Shown: positions 1-6,711, counted from the first letter of the stretch. The stretch is DNA of 13,242 nt from Alphaproteobacteria bacterium (GCA_029881615.1 JAOUMF010000012.1:1-13242), one strand, 5' to 3'. Notes: generated from the letters alone by a model not told the origin. Made by a program: numbers and translations.

Positions 1-1062
1 TGTTTCAACCAACCCTTTAGCGATGGCCGCCATCGCGCGCTCGATCATCGCGCCGGCTTCTTCGCGGCCACGTTCGGCTTGTATCGCCTGCACCTCGTCG
101 GGCGTGCCGCTGGAATAGATCAGCAGCGGTTCGTTGCCCAGTTTTCCGGTTGCCCAGGCCAGCGCCTCGGCCGCCACGTCATTTCCCTCGGCCAGCGCCC
201 GCGGATCGATGCGAAAGACCGGGCGCCCGGACTCTCTGAATTGTGCGATCTGCCCCAGCGTCGCCTGAGAGCAACTGCCGGCCAGGATGGCGGCCATTCC
301 CGATGCCGGCGGCAGGGCCGTGGCGTCGATGTTTTCCGGCAGCAAGTTCTGGCGCCGGAAATTTTCCGGCAGGCCCATGGCGACGCCGGACCCGCCGGTC
401 ACCAGGCCAAGACCGTCACAGGCCACGCCGATATCGCGCAGATGGCGGTCGCTAATCGCATCCACGATGGCCAGTCTCTTGCCTTCGCCTCGCAGCGTAT
501 CGAAGCGGGCGCGGATGGCGTCGGCGCCTTTTTCGACCTCATCATATTCCACCAGCCCGACCGCAGTCTTGCTCTGCCGGTCGAGCACGCGTACCAGGCT
601 GGGATCGGTCATCGGGGTCAGCGGGTGGTTTTTCATGCCGGATTCCGACAGCAGCATGTCGCCAACGAACAGATAGCCCTTGAAGATCGTCCGTCCATTC
701 ACCGGGAAGGCTGGGCAGGCGATGGAGAAGTCTTCGCCCAACGCGTCCAGCAAGGCCTCGGCCACCGGGCCGATATTGCCCTCATCCGTGGAATCGAAAG
801 TAGAGCAGTACTTGAAGAAAATCTGTCTGGCGCCGTTGCGCTGCAGCCAGTTCAGCGCTTCCAGCGACTGGTCGATGGCATTCTGCGCAGGGATGGTTCG
901 TGATTTCAGCGCCACCACGACCGCCTCGGCATCAGGCACCGGCTGGTCGGTTTCCGGGACACCAATGATCTGGATCGTGCGCATGCCGTTGGCGACCAAC
1001 GTGTTGGCCAGATCGGTGGCGCCGGTAAAATCGTCCGCGATACAGCCCAGCAGGATGGCCAT
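1..1062 (-). CDS. otnK: 3-oxo-tetronate 4-kinase (DUF1537 family), 3' end missing
   Basis: This is the N-terminal 354 residues of a four-carbon acid-sugar kinase; the gene runs off the left edge with no stop. OtnK enzymes use ATP to phosphorylate 3-oxo-tetronate at O4, ahead of decarboxylation to DHAP by OtnC. Visible signatures are IADDFTGATDLAN (residues 8-20), KYCSTFDST with GNIGPV (84-100), HPLTPMTDPSLVRVL (146-160) and the glycine-rich VTGGSGVAMGLPEN (221-234), which belongs to the nucleotide-binding C-terminal half. Family members are roughly 410-430 residues, so about 60-70 residues are outside the window. The ATG lies 3 bp after the ltnD stop, and an AAGGAAGG-like ribosome site sits inside the ltnD end, so translation is probably coupled. 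The STFDS and HPLTPM blocks favour OtnK over other DUF1537 kinases, such as those for D-threonate or oxo-isoapionate, but substrate is inferred from family and neighbours. Confidence 0.9.
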   Translation of the reverse strand, partial: MAILLGCIADDFTGATDLANTLVANGMRTIQIIGVPETDQPVPDAEAVVVALKSRTIPAQNAIDQSLEALNWLQRNGARQIFFKYCSTFDSTDEGNIGPVAEALLDALGEDFSIACPAFPVNGRTIFKGYLFVGDMLLSESGMKNHPLTPMTDPSLVRVLDRQSKTAVGLVEYDEVEKGADAIRARFDTLRGEGKRLAIVDAISDRHLRDIGVACDGLGLVTGGSGVAMGLPENFRRQNLLPENIDATALPPASGMAAILAGSCSQATLGQIAQFRESGRPVFRIDPRALAEGNDVAAEALAWATGKLGNEPLLIYSSGTPDEVQAIQAERGREEAGAMIERAMAAIAKGLVET

Positions 1063-1065
1063 GGT

Positions 1066-1977
1066 TCAGCCTTCCTTCTTCGGCGAGGTCACGCTAATGC
1101 CGGCAAGCTGCTCATATACTTTCACCACGGCCGAATCGTCCTCTCGGCCATGACCGGCGGCGGCGGCGGCCAAAAACATTTGATGCGAAGCGCCCGCGAT
1201 TGGCAGCGGGAAGCGCAACTCCCGCCCGGTGTCCAGCACGATGCCCAGATCCTTGATGAAGATTTCAACCGCGCTGAGCGGCGTGTAGTCGCCATCCAGC
1301 ATATGCGGCACCCGGTTGGTGAACATCCATGAATTGCCGGCACTGTTGGAGATCACATCATAAAGCGTGCGCGGATCGGCGCCGGCGCGGGTGCCCAGGG
1401 CCATCGCCTCGGCGGCGGCGGCGATATGGACGCCGGCGAGAAGCTGGTTGGCCATCTTGACGGTAGAGCCAATGCCGGCCTCGCTGCCCAGCTTGTAGAC
1501 CTTGCCGGCAACCGCCTGCAGGGCTGCGTCCATGTCGGCGAAGACGTCGTCGCTGCCGGACGCCATGATGGTCAGATTGCCGCTCTCCGCGCCAACGGTG
1601 CCGCCAGATACCGGGGCATCCAGCATACGGTACCCGCTGTCGGTCAACCGTCCGGCCAGGGTTCGCGCATAATCGGGTGGAACAGTCGCTGTCAGGACGA
1701 CGATGGTGCCGGCGGGCAGGGTCTCCAACGCACCGTTTTCGCCGAACAGTACAGACTCGGTCTGGCCGGCGGTGGCCACCATGACGAACAGGATATCCGC
1801 GCCTTTAGCGGCTTCTGCCGGCGAGGCAGCGCCACTGCCGCCCAGCCCTTTCAGCGCATCGACGGCATCGGCCCGGATATCGAATCCGGTTACCGCAAAC
1901 CCCGCCTTGAGAAGGTTGGCCGCCATCCCGGCACCCATGGCGCCGAGGCCGATAAAACCGATCTGTTTGTCAGACAT
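1066..1977 (-). CDS. ltnD: L-threonate dehydrogenase (3-hydroxyisobutyrate dehydrogenase superfamily)
   Basis: This 303-residue NAD-dependent beta-hydroxyacid dehydrogenase has the full family length. The Rossmann motif GLGAMGAGM spans residues 10-18. The substrate-binding block DAPVSGGTVGAESG spans 120-133. The catalytic lysine is K174 in STVKMANQLL, and NSWMFTNRVPHML (215-227) belongs to the C-terminal dimerisation domain. In the tetronate pathway LtnD oxidises L-threonate at C2 to 2-oxo-tetronate. Its position directly before an otnK-like kinase and after a denD-like gene is what points to LtnD rather than to 3-hydroxyisobutyrate or tartronate semialdehyde reductase, which share the same fold. 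A GGAGGG ribosome site at 1985-1990 lies 7 nt from the ATG, and the gap from denD is 19 bp. It should be cytoplasmic, as no signal peptide is seen. Confidence 0.87.
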   Translation of the reverse strand: MSDKQIGFIGLGAMGAGMAANLLKAGFAVTGFDIRADAVDALKGLGGSGAASPAEAAKGADILFVMVATAGQTESVLFGENGALETLPAGTIVVLTATVPPDYARTLAGRLTDSGYRMLDAPVSGGTVGAESGNLTIMASGSDDVFADMDAALQAVAGKVYKLGSEAGIGSTVKMANQLLAGVHIAAAAEAMALGTRAGADPRTLYDVISNSAGNSWMFTNRVPHMLDGDYTPLSAVEIFIKDLGIVLDTGRELRFPLPIAGASHQMFLAAAAAGHGREDDSAVVKVYEQLAGISVTSPKKEG

Positions 1978-1996
1978 ATTGTTGCCCTCCGTTTGC

Positions 1997-2992
1997 TCAG
2001 CGCCCCGGCATGAAATCGTCGATGAAGTCCTGGATTACCCGGTCCAGGCTCTCGTCGTTGGGCAGACCCAGCGCTTCGGCGCGCGGCGCCTCGCTATGGG
2101 TGGCCCAGCCGGCAACGATCGCCTCGATTACAGGGTCGGGCTGCACCGTGATCGGGCCGAGCTCTATATTGTTGACTGCCGCGACCCGCTTCACGCCGTC
2201 GATCATTTCTTCGACCGTATAGGTCACGCTGGGCAGGACCACCGCGCGGTCGTCGCCGATGGCGTCGCCGTCAGCCTCGTGCAGGCCGATGAAGCCCGTG
2301 ACCGCATTGCGATAGCCCAACAGGGCCATCTGTACGTCGGTCTTGACCGGCAGGATACATTCCTCACCGTTCAACGGCTCGCGGAACACGCCGCTACAGA
2401 AGCTGGAGGCCGCCGCGTTCGGCTTGCCGGGACGGATGAAGATGGTCGGCAGGCGCACCGAGCGGCCGTCGAAAAAGCCCTTGCGGGTATAGTCGTTGAC
2501 CATCAGTTCGCCGATGGTCTTTGTCATGCCGTAAGTGGTCTGTGGGGTCTGCTTTGTCGTATCGCCCACGACCTTCGGCATTGCGCTGCCGCCGAACACG
2601 GCCACCGAACTGGCGAACACCACGCGGGGCAGGCCATTGCGGGCGCGTGCCGCTTCGAATACATGGCGGCCGCCATCCAGATTGACCCGCATGGCCAGAT
2701 CGAAATCCTTCTCGCCGCCGCCGGAAACCACCGAGGCCAGATGGAAGATCGAGATATCGTCGCGATCCACCAGGCCAAACACCGTGTCGCGGTCGGAAAT
2801 ATCGCCGGCCTGCATGGTGACTCGTTCGTCCAGCCCTTCGGGCAAGCTATCGGGTACGGACTGGTCGAACAGCAGGATGCTGTCCACTTCTTCCTGTTTG
2901 CCGGACGGGCCGGTCAGGGAACCGCGCTTGATGATGGCGCGGGCAAGATTCAATCCAATGAAACCCAGGCCGCCAGTAATAACGATTTTCAT
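1997..2992 (-). CDS. denD: D-erythronate dehydrogenase (extended SDR / NAD-dependent epimerase family)
   Basis: This 331-residue extended short-chain dehydrogenase begins with the NAD-binding motif TGGLGFIG (residues 6-13). The active site is FASSVAVFGG around S128/S129 with Y154 and K158 in TTYGMTKTIGE. RPGKPNAAASSF (187-198) followed by REPLNGEE (204-211) is the block typical of DenD proteins rather than of nucleotide-sugar epimerases. DenD oxidises D-erythronate at C2 to 2-oxo-tetronate, which feeds the OtnI/OtnK/OtnC route to DHAP. The start is supported by GGAGA at 2999-3003, 6 nt from the ATG; the gap to the upstream SDR gene is only 15 bp. It is unusual that the same operon also carries an LtnD-like enzyme, so the locus may accept both D-erythronate and L-threonate. 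Confidence 0.88.
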   Translation of the reverse strand: MKIVITGGLGFIGLNLARAIIKRGSLTGPSGKQEEVDSILLFDQSVPDSLPEGLDERVTMQAGDISDRDTVFGLVDRDDISIFHLASVVSGGGEKDFDLAMRVNLDGGRHVFEAARARNGLPRVVFASSVAVFGGSAMPKVVGDTTKQTPQTTYGMTKTIGELMVNDYTRKGFFDGRSVRLPTIFIRPGKPNAAASSFCSGVFREPLNGEECILPVKTDVQMALLGYRNAVTGFIGLHEADGDAIGDDRAVVLPSVTYTVEEMIDGVKRVAAVNNIELGPITVQPDPVIEAIVAGWATHSEAPRAEALGLPNDESLDRVIQDFIDDFMPGR

Positions 2993-3007
2993 GCAAAATC
3001 TCCGGTA

Positions 3008-3760
3008 TCAGTAGGTGGCTCGGCCACCGGACAGGTCGAACACGCCGCCCGTGGTGAATGAGTTGTCTTTCGATGCCAGCCACGCGACCATGGCGGCAGC
3101 TTCTTCAGCCTTCAGAAAACGCCCGCGGGGAATTTTCGATAGCATATAATCGATATGTTCCTGCGCCATCTGGTCGAAGATGCGGGTCTTCACGGCGGCC
3201 GGCGTAACGCAGTTGACCGCGATATCATGTTCGGCCAGTTCCTTGCCCAGGGATTTGGTCAGCGCAATGACGCCGGCCTTGGCCACGCTGTAGGCGCTGG
3301 CGTTGGGGTTGCCTTCTTTCCCGGCGATCGAGGCTATATTCACGATTCGCCCGTAATTCCGTTCGATCATGCCGGGTACGACGGCACGACAGCAGTAGAA
3401 CACACCGTTAAGGTCGATATCGATCACTTTGCGCCAATCGTCGGCGGGATAGTCCCAGACCTTGAAATTCGGGCCGGCGATCCCGGCATTTGCGACCAGG
3501 ATATCAATCGGCGCCAGGGTCTTTTCAGTGTCGCGCACGGCTTGCTCGATAGCTGGCAGGTCGGTAACGTCGGTCACGACCGAATGAATCTTGCCACGTT
3601 CCGAAAGTTCGTTGACCGTCTGTTCGACCAGCGCCTTGTCCTGGTCCCACAAACACACGGCAGCGCCGGAATCCAGAAAACGCTCGGCGATGGCGCGTCC
3701 GATTCCCTGTGCGCCGCCAGTAATTACGGCGCAACGGCCGGTCAGATCGATATTGTTCAT
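3008..3760 (-). CDS. Classical SDR-family NAD-dependent oxidoreductase, substrate unknown
   Basis: This 250-residue classical short-chain dehydrogenase has TGGAQGIG (residues 14-21) for cofactor binding, an acidic D39 at the end of the second beta strand that favours NAD over NADP, the structural NAG at 91-93, and the catalytic set S144, Y157 and K161 (YSVAK). The C-terminus FDLSGGRATY is a sugar-type SDR ending. It is the first gene of the minus-strand operon, with a GGAGG ribosome site at 3765-3769. The published tetronate pathways do not need it, so its job is open. Candidates are a sugar 1-dehydrogenase making a lactone for the SMP-30 protein of the divergent operon, a polyol or aldonate dehydrogenase, or a dehydrogenase of a 2-keto-3-deoxy acid. 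Automated labels such as 3-oxoacyl-ACP reductase (FabG) would be misleading here. Confidence 0.85.
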   Translation of the reverse strand: MNNIDLTGRCAVITGGAQGIGRAIAERFLDSGAAVCLWDQDKALVEQTVNELSERGKIHSVVTDVTDLPAIEQAVRDTEKTLAPIDILVANAGIAGPNFKVWDYPADDWRKVIDIDLNGVFYCCRAVVPGMIERNYGRIVNIASIAGKEGNPNASAYSVAKAGVIALTKSLGKELAEHDIAVNCVTPAAVKTRIFDQMAQEHIDYMLSKIPRGRFLKAEEAAAMVAWLASKDNSFTTGGVFDLSGGRATY

Positions 3761-3818
3761 AATTCCTCCGAAATCGGCTATGATCAGCGCGGGCTTGATG
3801 CGCTTTCTCGGTTAAAGA

Positions 3819-3846
3819 GTTATCATCATATAATCAGACTATTCAA
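3819..3846 (-). promoter_or_regulatory. Candidate sigma-70 promoter of the SDR-denD-ltnD-otnK operon
   Basis: Read on the minus strand, TTGAAT (3846-3841) and GATAAC (3824-3819) are spaced by 16 bp. Each box matches the sigma-70 consensus at four of six positions. Transcription would start roughly 50 nt before the SDR start codon at 3760. This is a pattern match only; other weak hexamers exist in this AT-rich stretch. Confidence 0.35.
3820..3833. promoter_or_regulatory. Candidate operator dyad overlapping the minus-strand promoter
   Basis: TTAT and ATAA arms flank CATCAT. The dyad runs from the proposed -10 box into the spacer of the candidate SDR-operon promoter, where a bound repressor would block transcription. 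Short imperfect dyads of this kind are typical FadR/GntR-family targets, but no consensus for this regulator is known to me and 4-bp arms can occur by chance. Confidence 0.3.
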
Positions 3847-4046
3847 GCGTGGGGGCCCGTACCTGGATCAATTAGGGTATTTTGGCTTGGGAGAAAAGCC
3901 AGCATGGCCGATATTGATTCATTGGGTCGTTTGGATATTGTGTCGACATGAAATCCGGACGCTCGTTTCGACCCCTTGAAACAGCTTCTGGAACATTGGA
4001 GTAACGAGTTTTATCGCTGATTGGTGCGATGCAGCATAACAGTTGC

Positions 4047-4076
4047 TTGACTCTTGCGCGAGCGGTGTTCTTTTAT
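4047..4076 (+). promoter_or_regulatory. Candidate sigma-70 promoter of the gntR operon
   Basis: TTGACT at 4047-4052 matches the -35 consensus at five of six positions, and TTTTAT at 4071-4076 matches the -10 consensus at four of six, with an 18-bp spacer. Transcription would begin near 4083, leaving a leader of about 75 nt before the TTG start. It is the best plus-strand candidate in the gap. Confidence 0.35.
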
Positions 4077-4081
4077 TTAAG

Positions 4082-4092
4082 CATATCGTATG
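4082..4092. promoter_or_regulatory. CATA-TCG-TATG inverted repeat at the predicted gntR start site
   Basis: Perfect 4-bp arms CATA and TATG surround a TCG centre. The repeat sits about where transcription from the candidate promoter at 4047-4076 would begin, so it could be an autoregulatory operator for the GntR-type protein. It shares the CATAT core with the dyad at 3820-3833, which weakly supports recognition by the same protein. Arms this short are only suggestive. Confidence 0.3.
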
Positions 4093-4103
4093 AGGAAATG
4101 ACT

Positions 4104-4154
4104 GGCCCGCATTGAAACGGGCCGGCAGGGGAAAGCCGGTTAAAGGGCCGGGGG
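4104..4154 (+). repeat. Overlapping hairpins and AAA-GGGCCGG repeats in the gntR leader
   Basis: GGCCCG (4104-4109) pairs with CGGGCC (4118-4123) around an 8-nt loop. CCGGC (4122-4126) pairs with GCCGG (4135-4139) around another 8-nt loop. The two stems share 4122-4123, so they cannot both form fully. Three imperfect direct repeats underlie this: GAAACGGGCCGG (4114-4125), GAAAGCCGG (4131-4139) and TAAAGGGCCGG (4141-4151). The last runs into the G-rich stretch at 4150-4154 that would have to act as ribosome site for the TTG at 4159. GGCCC at 4104-4108 can also pair with GGGCC at 4145-4149. The arrangement could modulate regulator translation, but no known leader family is recognised. Confidence 0.5.
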
Positions 4155-4158
4155 CATC

Positions 4159-4893
4159 TTGGCAGAACATGATCGTAGCGACCGCACCTTCTCTCGGCGC
4201 AGCTTGCATGGGCAGGTTGCGCATGAGATCGGTGCGCGTATCATCAGGGGGCAATTAGCCCCGGGCGAGACGCTGCCGAACGAATCCGACCTGAGTCTGG
4301 AGATGAAGGTTAGCCGTACGGCGCTGCGCGAGGCAATCAAACTTTTATCTGCCAAGGGGCTGGTGGAATCCAGGCCGAAAACCGGCACGCGAATTCGGCC
4401 GCGTTCGTCATGGAATATGCTCGATCCCGACGTGCTTAGCTGGCTGGTGTCGGATGGGGCCTTCGAAGACTATGCGGACGACCTGTTTGAAATGCGGCGT
4501 GTCGTCGAACCCGCGGCCGCCGCTATTGCCGCCACGCGCGGTGACAAGGCTGCCATCGCAGAAATCAAGACGGCTTACGACGAGATGGTAGCCGCCGGCG
4601 AGGATATCGAGGCTGGCGTTGACCCGGATTTGCATTTTCACCAGGCTATACTGGGGGCAACAGGTAATGAATTCATAGCCCCGCTGGGCGCGTTGATTGA
4701 TTCCGCGCTGGCCACCAGTTTCAGGATTTCCAGTTCCCGGCCCGGTGCCAAGATAAATTCCCTGCCGCGCCACGCGGCCGTGCTGAAGGCTATCGTCGCA
4801 GGCGACGGTGAAGGCGCGCGCAAGGCCATGGAAGTGCTTCTTTCCGACGCGATGGATGACTTTCATCGCGCCGTTGACGGCGACCGAAAATAA
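4159..4893 (+). CDS. GntR/FadR-family (FCD) transcriptional regulator, DgoR-like
   Basis: This 244-residue regulator has an N-terminal winged helix (about residues 15-80; RSLHGQVAHEIGARIIRG, then LPNESDLSLEMKVSRTALREAI and KGLVESRPKTGTRI) and a C-terminal helical FCD ligand domain (about 105-235). The linker WNMLDPDVLSWL (85-96) resembles that of DgoR-type sugar-acid regulators. D157, H161 and H205 (DLHFHQAI, RHAAVLKAI) fit the FCD metal site. The start is TTG at 4159: the in-frame TAA at 4141-4143 leaves no ATG or GTG upstream, and the first internal ATG (residue 49) lies inside the DNA-binding domain. The G-run at 4150-4154 is only 4 nt from the TTG, implying weak translation. It leads the catabolic operon and faces the tetronate operon, so it probably represses both and is released by an acid sugar or a 2-keto-3-deoxy intermediate. 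Confidence 0.88.
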   Translation: MAEHDRSDRTFSRRSLHGQVAHEIGARIIRGQLAPGETLPNESDLSLEMKVSRTALREAIKLLSAKGLVESRPKTGTRIRPRSSWNMLDPDVLSWLVSDGAFEDYADDLFEMRRVVEPAAAAIAATRGDKAAIAEIKTAYDEMVAAGEDIEAGVDPDLHFHQAILGATGNEFIAPLGALIDSALATSFRISSSRPGAKINSLPRHAAVLKAIVAGDGEGARKAMEVLLSDAMDDFHRAVDGDRK

Positions 4894-4926
4894 CATCGCA
4901 GACGTTGATTATGGAGATCATTAGAC

Positions 4927-6660
4927 ATGTCTAAATCCGACAAGGGTAAATTTCGTTCCGCTGCATGGTTTGGTCCGGCCGACAGGGATGGTTTCATCCA
5001 TCGTAGCTGGATGAAGAATCAGGGTTTTCCCGACGATGCGTTTGACGGGCGGCCGGTTATCGGCATCTGCAATACCTGGTCCGAGTTGACGCCCTGCAAC
5101 GCGCATTTCCGCGATCTCGCCGAATATGTGAAGCGTGGCGTGTGGGAGGCCGGCGGCTTTCCGCTGGAGTTCCCCGTAACCTCGCTGGGCGAGACCTTGA
5201 TGCGCCCGACCACCATGCTGTTCCGCAATCTCGTCAGCATGGATGTGGAGGAATCGATCCGCGCTAACCCGATTGACGGTGTGGTGTTGATGGTCGGTTG
5301 CGATAAGACCACGCCGGCCCTGATGATGGGCGCGGCGAGCTGCGACCTGCCGGCGCTCTGCCTGTCTGGCGGGCCGATGCTGAACGGCAAGTACCGTGGT
5401 CAGGACATCGGTTCCGGCACCTCCGTCTGGCAGTTCAGCGAGGCCGTGCGCGCCGGCGAGATGACATTGAATGATTTCATGGCCGCCGAGGCCGGGCAGT
5501 CGCGCAGCGCCGGCCACTGCATGACCATGGGCACCGCCTCGACGATGGCCAGCATGGTCGAATCGCTGGGCATGGGGATGCCGATGAACGCGGCGATCCC
5601 CGGCGCGGATTCGCGCCGCCGCACGCTGGCGCATCTGGTGGGCCGCCGCATCGTCGACATGGTGCACGAGGATCTGCGCATGTCCAAGGTGCTGACCCGT
5701 GAGGCCTTCGAGAATGCCATCCGTACCAACGGCGCGATCGGCGGCTCGACCAATGCCGTTGTCCATCTGCTGGCGCTGGCCGGCCGGGTGGGCGTTGATT
5801 TCTCGCTGGACGACTGGGACAAGCTGGGCAAGGATGTGCCGACCATCGTCGATTTGATGCCGTCCGGCCGCTTCCTGATGGAGGATTTCTATTATGCCGG
5901 CGGCCTGCCGGTGGTGTTGAAGACGCTGGGCGACAACGGCCTTTTGAACAAGGACGCACTGACCGTCAATGGCAAGACTATGTGGGAGAACGTCAAGGAT
6001 GCGGAAAACTTCAACGAGGAAGTAATCCGCCCTGTGTCAAACCCGCTGGTCGCAAGCGGCGGCATTGCAGTGCTGCGCGGCAACCTGTCCCCGTCGGGCG
6101 CCATCATCAAACCGTCGGCGGCGACGCCGGAATTGATGCAGCACAAGGGCCGCGCCGTAGTGTTTGAGAATATCGAGCATTACAAGGAACGCATCGACGA
6201 TCCGAATCTGGATATAGACGAGACCTGCGTCATGGTGCTGAAGAACTGCGGGCCGAAGGGTTACCCCGGCATGGCCGAGGTGGGGAATATGGGCCTGCCG
6301 CCCAAGATCCTGGCCAAGGGCGTCAAGGACATGGTGCGTATTTCGGACGCGCGAATGAGCGGTACGGCATACGGCACGGTGGTTCTGCATACCGCGCCCG
6401 AAGCCGCCGCCGGCGGACCGCTTGCCTTGGTCCAGGACGGCGACATGATCGAACTGGACGTGGCCAACCGCCGCCTGCATCTGGACGTGTCGGACGAGGA
6501 ACTGGCGCGCCGCCGCGAGACCTGGACTCCCCCGGAGCCGGATATGGATGGCGGTTATCAGAAGCTTTATGTCGATAATGTCCTGCAGGCCGACAAGGGC
6601 GCCGACCTGGACTTCCTGGTGGGTTGCCGCGGCGCCGCCGTGCCGAGGGATTCTCACTAG
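4927..6660 (+). CDS. IlvD/EDD-family sugar-acid dehydratase (L-arabinonate dehydratase-like)
   Basis: This 577-residue Fe-S enzyme removes water from an aldonate to give a 2-keto-3-deoxy sugar acid. Cys57 (WSELTPCN), Cys125 (VGCDKTTP) and Cys198 (GHCMTMGTAST) fit the cluster ligands; Asp126 and Lys127 follow Cys125 at the metal-lysine site, and Ser478 (RISDARMSGT) is the expected catalytic base. From memory, L-arabinonate dehydratase of Rhizobium leguminosarum has the equivalent residues at 59, 127, 200 and 480, a constant offset of 2, so the alignment should be nearly gap-free. This favours a sugar-acid dehydratase over IlvD of valine synthesis. Possible substrates are L-arabinonate, D-fuconate, D-galactonate, D-xylonate and similar; sequence alone does not choose. 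GGAGA at 4913-4917 lies 9 nt before the ATG, and the gap to gntR is 33 bp. Confidence 0.92.
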   Translation: MSKSDKGKFRSAAWFGPADRDGFIHRSWMKNQGFPDDAFDGRPVIGICNTWSELTPCNAHFRDLAEYVKRGVWEAGGFPLEFPVTSLGETLMRPTTMLFRNLVSMDVEESIRANPIDGVVLMVGCDKTTPALMMGAASCDLPALCLSGGPMLNGKYRGQDIGSGTSVWQFSEAVRAGEMTLNDFMAAEAGQSRSAGHCMTMGTASTMASMVESLGMGMPMNAAIPGADSRRRTLAHLVGRRIVDMVHEDLRMSKVLTREAFENAIRTNGAIGGSTNAVVHLLALAGRVGVDFSLDDWDKLGKDVPTIVDLMPSGRFLMEDFYYAGGLPVVLKTLGDNGLLNKDALTVNGKTMWENVKDAENFNEEVIRPVSNPLVASGGIAVLRGNLSPSGAIIKPSAATPELMQHKGRAVVFENIEHYKERIDDPNLDIDETCVMVLKNCGPKGYPGMAEVGNMGLPPKILAKGVKDMVRISDARMSGTAYGTVVLHTAPEAAAGGPLALVQDGDMIELDVANRRLHLDVSDEELARRRETWTPPEPDMDGGYQKLYVDNVLQADKGADLDFLVGCRGAAVPRDSH

Positions 6661-6682
6661 CGATATACGGGAACAGAGTTTT

Positions 6683-6703
6683 GCTGCGGAAATTTTCCAC
6701 AGC
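6683..6703. promoter_or_regulatory. 21-bp near-perfect dyad before the ABC importer genes
   Basis: The left arm GCTGCGGAAA (6683-6692) and the right arm TTTCCACAGC (6694-6703) are inverted copies with one mismatch in ten, around a central T. It lies 23 bp after the dehydratase stop. Length, symmetry and position fit an operator for a dimeric regulator controlling a second promoter for the importer. As RNA it could instead fold into a stem followed by GTTTT (6703-6707), which would make a weak terminator or a processing site; the AT-rich stem centre argues against a strong terminator. Confidence 0.5.
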
Positions 6704-6711
6704 GTTTTAGC

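Larger units (their letters stand above)
3761..4158. promoter_or_regulatory. Divergent intergenic regulatory region
   Basis: This 398-bp gap separates the minus-strand SDR operon from the plus-strand gntR operon. It is visibly more AT-rich than the genes and holds no convincing gene. It contains candidate promoters for both directions and several inverted repeats: TTAT/ATAA (3820-3833), TGGCTT/AAGCCA (3883-3901, 7-nt loop), GTTTC/GAAAC (3965-3982, 8-nt spacer), CATA/TATG (4082-4092), and two overlapping GC hairpins (4104-4139). A GATATTG direct repeat occurs at 3910-3916 and 3934-3940, a 24-bp period. The likely controller is the adjacent FadR-type regulator. Which repeat is its operator cannot be decided from one sequence. 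Confidence 0.6.

Noticed and set aside
79..903. A 274-residue plus-strand open frame over the kinase gene
   Set aside because: It lies antisense to the otnK-like gene, whose protein shows strong DUF1537 motifs; the frame itself shows none.
1703..3061. A 452-residue open frame on the plus strand across ltnD and denD
   Set aside because: It is antisense to two clear catabolic genes, has low-complexity His/Gln/Arg/Ala-rich composition and no recognisable domain. Long antisense frames are common in GC-rich coding DNA.
3883..3901. TGGCTT/AAGCCA inverted repeat considered as a terminator
   Set aside because: No T-run follows it on either strand and there is no convergent gene end nearby; it is listed only as a dyad of the regulatory gap.
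3761..4158. Search of the gap for a tRNA, riboswitch or CRISPR repeats
   Set aside because: No cloverleaf-like stems, no regularly spaced identical repeats and no recognised aptamer core were seen.
3919..4254. A possible small minus-strand gene (111 residues) spanning the intergenic gap
   Set aside because: It overlaps the DNA-binding region of the regulator, shows no family motif or good ribosome site, and crosses the candidate promoters.
4921..5766. A 281-residue minus-strand open frame inside the Fe-S dehydratase gene
   Set aside because: Its composition (His, Arg and Ala rich) is typical of a shadow frame and the sense protein is unmistakable.
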